Source of the DNA: Lachnospiraceae bacterium
GTDB taxonomy: Bacteria > Bacillota > Clostridia > Lachnospirales > Lachnospiraceae
Assembly: GCA_910575565.1 (NCBI GenBank)
Contig: CAJTFL010000008.1
Location: forward strand, 136,179-200,178
Reading direction: 5' to 3'
Length of the DNA stretch: 64,000 nt
Shown here: in pieces, positions 63,980 through 64,000 of the stretch
Layout of the letters: each line of letters opens with the position of its first letter
Position numbering within the stretch: the first letter of the stretch is position 1
Made by a program: the position numbers and the translations under genes
The notes under the pieces: generated by a model
Database searches by the model: none
Told to the model about the DNA's origin: nothing
Seen by the model: only the letters and a program-made list of their open reading frames with translations

Positions 63980-64000
63980 ATGACAGAGAACCGACGATTT
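63980..64000 (+). CDS. Start of a further mobile-element gene (cut by window end)
   Basis: AAAGGAG followed eight bases later by ATG gives MTENRRF and runs off the window. The product cannot be named. Confidence 0.45.

Overview
The window looks like a chromosome segment of a low-to-mid GC, Gram-positive Clostridia of the Lachnospiraceae type. The evidence is the unbroken S10-spc-alpha ribosomal order ending in rpoA-rplQ, an ecfA1-ecfA2-ecfT-truA-rplM-rpsI block, a zinc-type S14 and L36, an L17 enlarged by an insertion, secreted proteins with glucan/choline-binding-type repeats, and mobile DNA of the Tn4451/TnpX kind. The genus cannot be fixed from the sequence alone.

1-16.6 kb is an AT-rich surface-polysaccharide locus, all on the plus strand. 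It holds a tyrosine-recombinase-like protein that has lost its catalytic residues, a TagA/WecG-type transferase, several glycosyltransferases, a Wzy-like polymerase, the UDP-GlcNAc 2-epimerase WecB, a Wzx-like flippase, an MptE-like (DUF115) protein and a CMP-sialate-synthetase-like enzyme. WecB could make the UDP-ManNAc used by the TagA-type enzyme. The locus is decaying: there is a broken polymerase fused to the tail of a broken glycosyltransferase, a 33-codon glycosyltransferase stub, a membrane-protein pseudogene, and a PLP decarboxylase with two frameshifts.

16.9-23.0 kb has a helical-repeat protein of unknown function, a MATE transporter with its MarR regulator (near-consensus promoter and palindromic operators), and a secreted repeat protein. 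23.2-40.4 kb is the ribosomal superoperon, with a promoter and long leader before rpsJ and a second promoter before rpmJ. Three of its gaps carry nested hairpin modules that look like a mobile palindromic repeat family. 40.6-43.2 kb holds two more secreted repeat proteins. 43.2-43.4 kb can fold into a multi-helix RNA. 43.8-49.8 kb holds the ECF transporter module, a TruA fused to an acetyltransferase through a 10-residue repeat (preceded by a 34-bp tandem repeat that encodes a row of four-codon ORFs), and rplM-rpsI.

49.85 kb to the end is mobile DNA inserted after rpsI. It contains a frameshifted TnpX-type serine recombinase with TnpW, an intact TnpX with TnpV, two cargo units with the same layout (a CD3324-type regulator, terminator, promoter, cargo, hairpins, small ORF), a group of sigma-like proteins, a TTRAP-type gene, a small HTH protein, DUF3847, a putative oriT, a MobA/MobL relaxase and a Cys-rich VLP protein. 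Cargo 1 is an Ntn amide hydrolase plus a Vat-type acetyltransferase. Cargo 2 is a DUF1062 protein. The element runs off the right edge.
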